A stretch of 64,000 nt of DNA, from the NCBI RefSeq assembly GCF_005280735.1, contig NZ_CP040077.1:2418001-2482000 (forward strand), read 5' to 3'. The notes under the pieces were generated by a model, which worked only from the letters and a program-made list of their open reading frames with translations, had not been told where the DNA came from and did no database searches. Below are positions 62,267 to 64,000 of the stretch, in pieces; positions within the stretch are counted from its first letter, which is position 1, and every line of letters begins with the position of its first letter. The DNA comes from Trinickia violacea (lineage in GTDB: Bacteria; Pseudomonadota; Gammaproteobacteria; Burkholderiales; Burkholderiaceae). The position numbers and the translations under genes were made by a program.

Positions 62267-63046
62267 ATGACCTTGAAGAAATCCCATCTCTGGGTACTGC
62301 TCGCCGCCTTTGCGGCTGCGCCTGCTTTCGCACAGAACATCGCCGTCGTGAATGGCACGCCGATCCCCAAATCGCGCGCCGATGCGCTCGTCAGCCAGCT
62401 CGTGAAGCAGGGTCAGCAAGACTCGCCGCAACTGCAGCAGGCCGTGCGCGAAGAACTGATCAACCGCGAAATCCTGATGCAGGAAGCGATCCGCGAAGGC
62501 GTGCCGTCACAGGCGGACGTCAAGGCACAAGTCGCCGTCGCGCAGCAGACCGTCGTGCTGCGCGCGCTGATCGAGAAATTCGTGAAGGACAACACGCCGA
62601 CCGACGCGGAAGTCAAAGCGCGCTATGACGACCTCGTGAAGCAAGCCGGCGGCCGCGAATACCACCTGCACCACATCCTCGTCGACAACGAGCAGCAGGC
62701 GAAAGACCTGATCGCGAAGATCAAGGCCGGAGCGAGCTTCGAAGACCTCGCGAAACAATATTCGAAGGACCCGGGATCGGGCAAGAACGGCGGCGACCTC
62801 GACTGGGCGAATCCGAATTCCTACGTGCCGGAATTCGCGGCAGCGGCGGAAAAGCTGCAGAAAGGCCAGATGACCGACCAGCCGGTGCATACGCAGTTCG
62901 GTTGGCACGTCATTCGCGTCGACGATATTCGCGACATCGCTCCGCCGCCGCTCGATACGGTGAAGACGCAGATCGTCCAGCAGATTCAGCAGGAAAAGCT
63001 GCAGGCGTTCGAAGAAGGTCTGCGCAAGCAAGCGAAGGTTCAATAA
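62267..63046 (+). CDS. Periplasmic parvulin-type peptidyl-prolyl isomerase
   Basis: A 259-residue foldase with a signal peptide (MTLKKSHLWVLLAAFAAAPA, cleavage after AFA). The N-terminal SurA-like helical part (about 24-125) is followed by a rotamase domain with REYHLHHILVDNEQQAKDLI, YSKDPGSGKNGGDLDW and FGWHVIRVDDI. It catalyses prolyl cis-trans isomerisation of exported proteins. It ends with a strong intrinsic terminator. The yciB-bolA-parvulin run is conserved in Burkholderia. Confidence 0.94.
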   Translation: MTLKKSHLWVLLAAFAAAPAFAQNIAVVNGTPIPKSRADALVSQLVKQGQQDSPQLQQAVREELINREILMQEAIREGVPSQADVKAQVAVAQQTVVLRALIEKFVKDNTPTDAEVKARYDDLVKQAGGREYHLHHILVDNEQQAKDLIAKIKAGASFEDLAKQYSKDPGSGKNGGDLDWANPNSYVPEFAAAAEKLQKGQMTDQPVHTQFGWHVIRVDDIRDIAPPPLDTVKTQIVQQIQQEKLQAFEEGLRKQAKVQ

Positions 63047-63070
63047 CGTTTCGCTCGTTGCTGGAACAGA

Positions 63071-63095
63071 AAAAGCCACCCGAGGGTGGCTTTTT
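63071..63095 (+). terminator. Rho-independent terminator after parvulin gene
   Basis: Stem gccacc/ggtggc (63075-63080 with 63085-63090, cgag tetraloop) extended by four A-T pairs and ending in five T (63091-63095). With A on the other side, it can also act for the minus-strand GNAT gene that converges here. Confidence 0.92.
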
Positions 63096-63124
63096 CTATG
63101 CGCTGACGAATCGACGTGACGCGC

Positions 63125-63670
63125 TCAATCCGGATAGAACTCCCGGTGATAGCGCGCTTCACCCGTCGGCAGCGAAGCATCGGCGCCATCACCGCCCGCG
63201 AGACTCATCGCCATGAAGTACTCAGGGGGTACGCCGGGAAACACGATGCCTGGTTCGTGACGAAAGCCGAACCGTGTGTAGTACGCCGGATCGCCAAGCA
63301 CGACGCAGCTTCGAGCGCCCTGCTCCCGCACCGCCTCCAGACCCGCTTGAATCAACGCGCTGCCGATTCCTTGCCCTTGACACTCAGGGCAGACGGCCAC
63401 CGGCGCGAGCCCGACACACTTGCCCTCATCGCGCGAGCCGATCTGAACCGGCGAAAACGCAATGTAGCCAACGATCTTCCCGGCCAATTCGGCAACCAGC
63501 GAAACCGTCAGAGCGCCATCGTCGCGCAACGCGTCGACCAGCAGATGCTCGCGCCGATCGCTATGCGGTTCGTTCTCGAAGGCGGTGCGCACCACCTCCG
63601 AGATCGCGGCGCGATCGGCGGCGTCCGCAATACGCTCTGCGCGGATTTGCAGCGCGGCCCGATTCGACAC
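63125..63670 (-). CDS. GNAT N-acetyltransferase (YhbS-like)
   Basis: A protein of about 181 residues of the YhbS-like group: VGLAPVAVCPECQGQGIGSA is the acetyl-CoA loop and VVLGDPAYYTRFGF the following motif. Substrate unknown. I placed the start at GTG 63670 (MSNRAALQIRAERIAD), just after the purL stop; a GTG at 63718 would overlap purL by 43 bp. It is downstream of purL on the same strand. Confidence 0.88.
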   Translation of the reverse strand: MSNRAALQIRAERIADAADRAAISEVVRTAFENEPHSDRREHLLVDALRDDGALTVSLVAELAGKIVGYIAFSPVQIGSRDEGKCVGLAPVAVCPECQGQGIGSALIQAGLEAVREQGARSCVVLGDPAYYTRFGFRHEPGIVFPGVPPEYFMAMSLAGGDGADASLPTGEARYHREFYPD

Positions 63671-63675
63671 GCCGG

Positions 63676-64000
63676 TCAGCCGATCCAGCGGCGCGCGTTC
63701 TGGAACACACGTATCCACGGGCTCGCGTCACCCCAGCCTTCCGGATGCCAGCTCATCTGCAACGTGCGGTGCACGCGCTCCATGTGCGGCATCAGCACGC
63801 TGAAGCGGCCGTCCGGCGTCGTCACCGACGTAATGCCGGCCGGCGATCCGTTCGGATTGAACGGGTAGCGCTCGGTTGCCTGACCGCGATGATCGATGAA
63901 GCGCATCGCGATGTCGACACGCGCCGCATCGCCCTGCTGCGAGAAATCCGCGAAGCCTTCGCCGTGCGCGATCGCGACCGGAATGCGCGAGCCTTCCATG
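63676..64000 (-). CDS. purL: Phosphoribosylformylglycinamidine synthase, C-terminal end
   Basis: The last 108 residues of PurL; the start is beyond the right window edge. Visible are EGSRIPVAIAHGEG, the catalytic glutaminase-domain stretch YPFNPNGSPAGITSVTTPDG and LMPHMERVHRT, where the conserved His is the glutaminase triad base, and the ending SPWIRVFQNARRW. PurL makes FGAM from FGAR, glutamine and ATP in purine synthesis. One small variation: MPHMERV where most have MPHPERV. Confidence 0.95.
   Translation of the reverse strand, partial: MEGSRIPVAIAHGEGFADFSQQGDAARVDIAMRFIDHRGQATERYPFNPNGSPAGITSVTTPDGRFSVLMPHMERVHRTLQMSWHPEGWGDASPWIRVFQNARRWIG

Noticed and set aside
1..64000. CRISPR arrays, rRNA, phage structural genes
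   Set aside because: No regularly spaced repeats, rRNA signatures or phage modules were seen on reading both strands.

Overview
The window is GC-rich chromosomal DNA that most resembles the Burkholderia/Paraburkholderia/Trinickia group of Betaproteobacteria. This placement rests on the strings tatD-holB-tmk-mltG-ygfZ, prkA-yeaH-spoVR and msrB-yciB-bolA-parvulin-purL, on a DUF4148 protein, and on a kgtP very close to the E. coli protein. No rRNA, complete tRNA, CRISPR array or prophage was found. Both window edges cut genes: a GH42 beta-galactosidase on the left and purL on the right.

Layout. About 1-8300 is an accessory patch: the 3' end of the galactosidase gene, an IS91-type unit (tyrosine recombinase plus HUH/Y2 transposase), a nested palindrome, a MASE4-GGDEF diguanylate cyclase, an internally deleted IS remnant beside a complete related IS, an orphan HTH ORF, and a RelE/HigB-type toxin-antitoxin pair with a near-consensus promoter that should give a leaderless toxin mRNA. 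8665-13507 holds small chromosomal genes on the + strand: a hypothetical protein, DUF4148, an adenosine-specific kinase family protein, a 2OG-Fe(II) oxygenase, a CHASE sensor without an output domain, and a phosphoribosyltransferase. 13641-30655 is almost all on the minus strand: kgtP, the stress operon prkA-yeaH-spoVR, a penicillin-acylase-family amidohydrolase, a CheR-tethered chemoreceptor, and the ribose genes rbsBAC-rbsR.

30820-39358 mixes small envelope proteins (PsiF, a SYLF lipoprotein, a Rap1a/Tai-type protein, a periplasmic ankyrin protein) with a glycosyltransferase, otsA, an AAA-ATPase pseudogene, tatD and an acetyltransferase. 39450-44161 is the conserved core block holB-tmk-mltG facing ygfZ and an NRDE gene. 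44234-58921 is mostly lipid and carbonyl metabolism: an esterase, an SDR, a CurA-like reductase, a thioesterase, a patatin, then a thiolase, a nicotinamidase, a bifunctional enoyl-CoA hydratase/3-hydroxyacyl-CoA dehydrogenase and an acyl-CoA ligase. It is interrupted by a KimA-like permease and a TPR lipoprotein whose 3' ends overlap on opposite strands. 59026-64000 is housekeeping: selO, msrB, yciB, bolA, a parvulin, a GNAT and the end of purL.

The most useful non-gene signals are the TA promoter at 8267-8294, an operator-overlapped promoter at 57141-57169 upstream of the beta-oxidation gene, several strong hairpins inside or at the ends of operons, and two gene remnants with internal deletions (5500-5711 and 34857-35211). 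I did not find a clearly new multi-gene system. The best candidates for something under-described are the Rap1a/Tai plus ankyrin pair, the CHASE-only sensor, and the permease/lipoprotein overlap.
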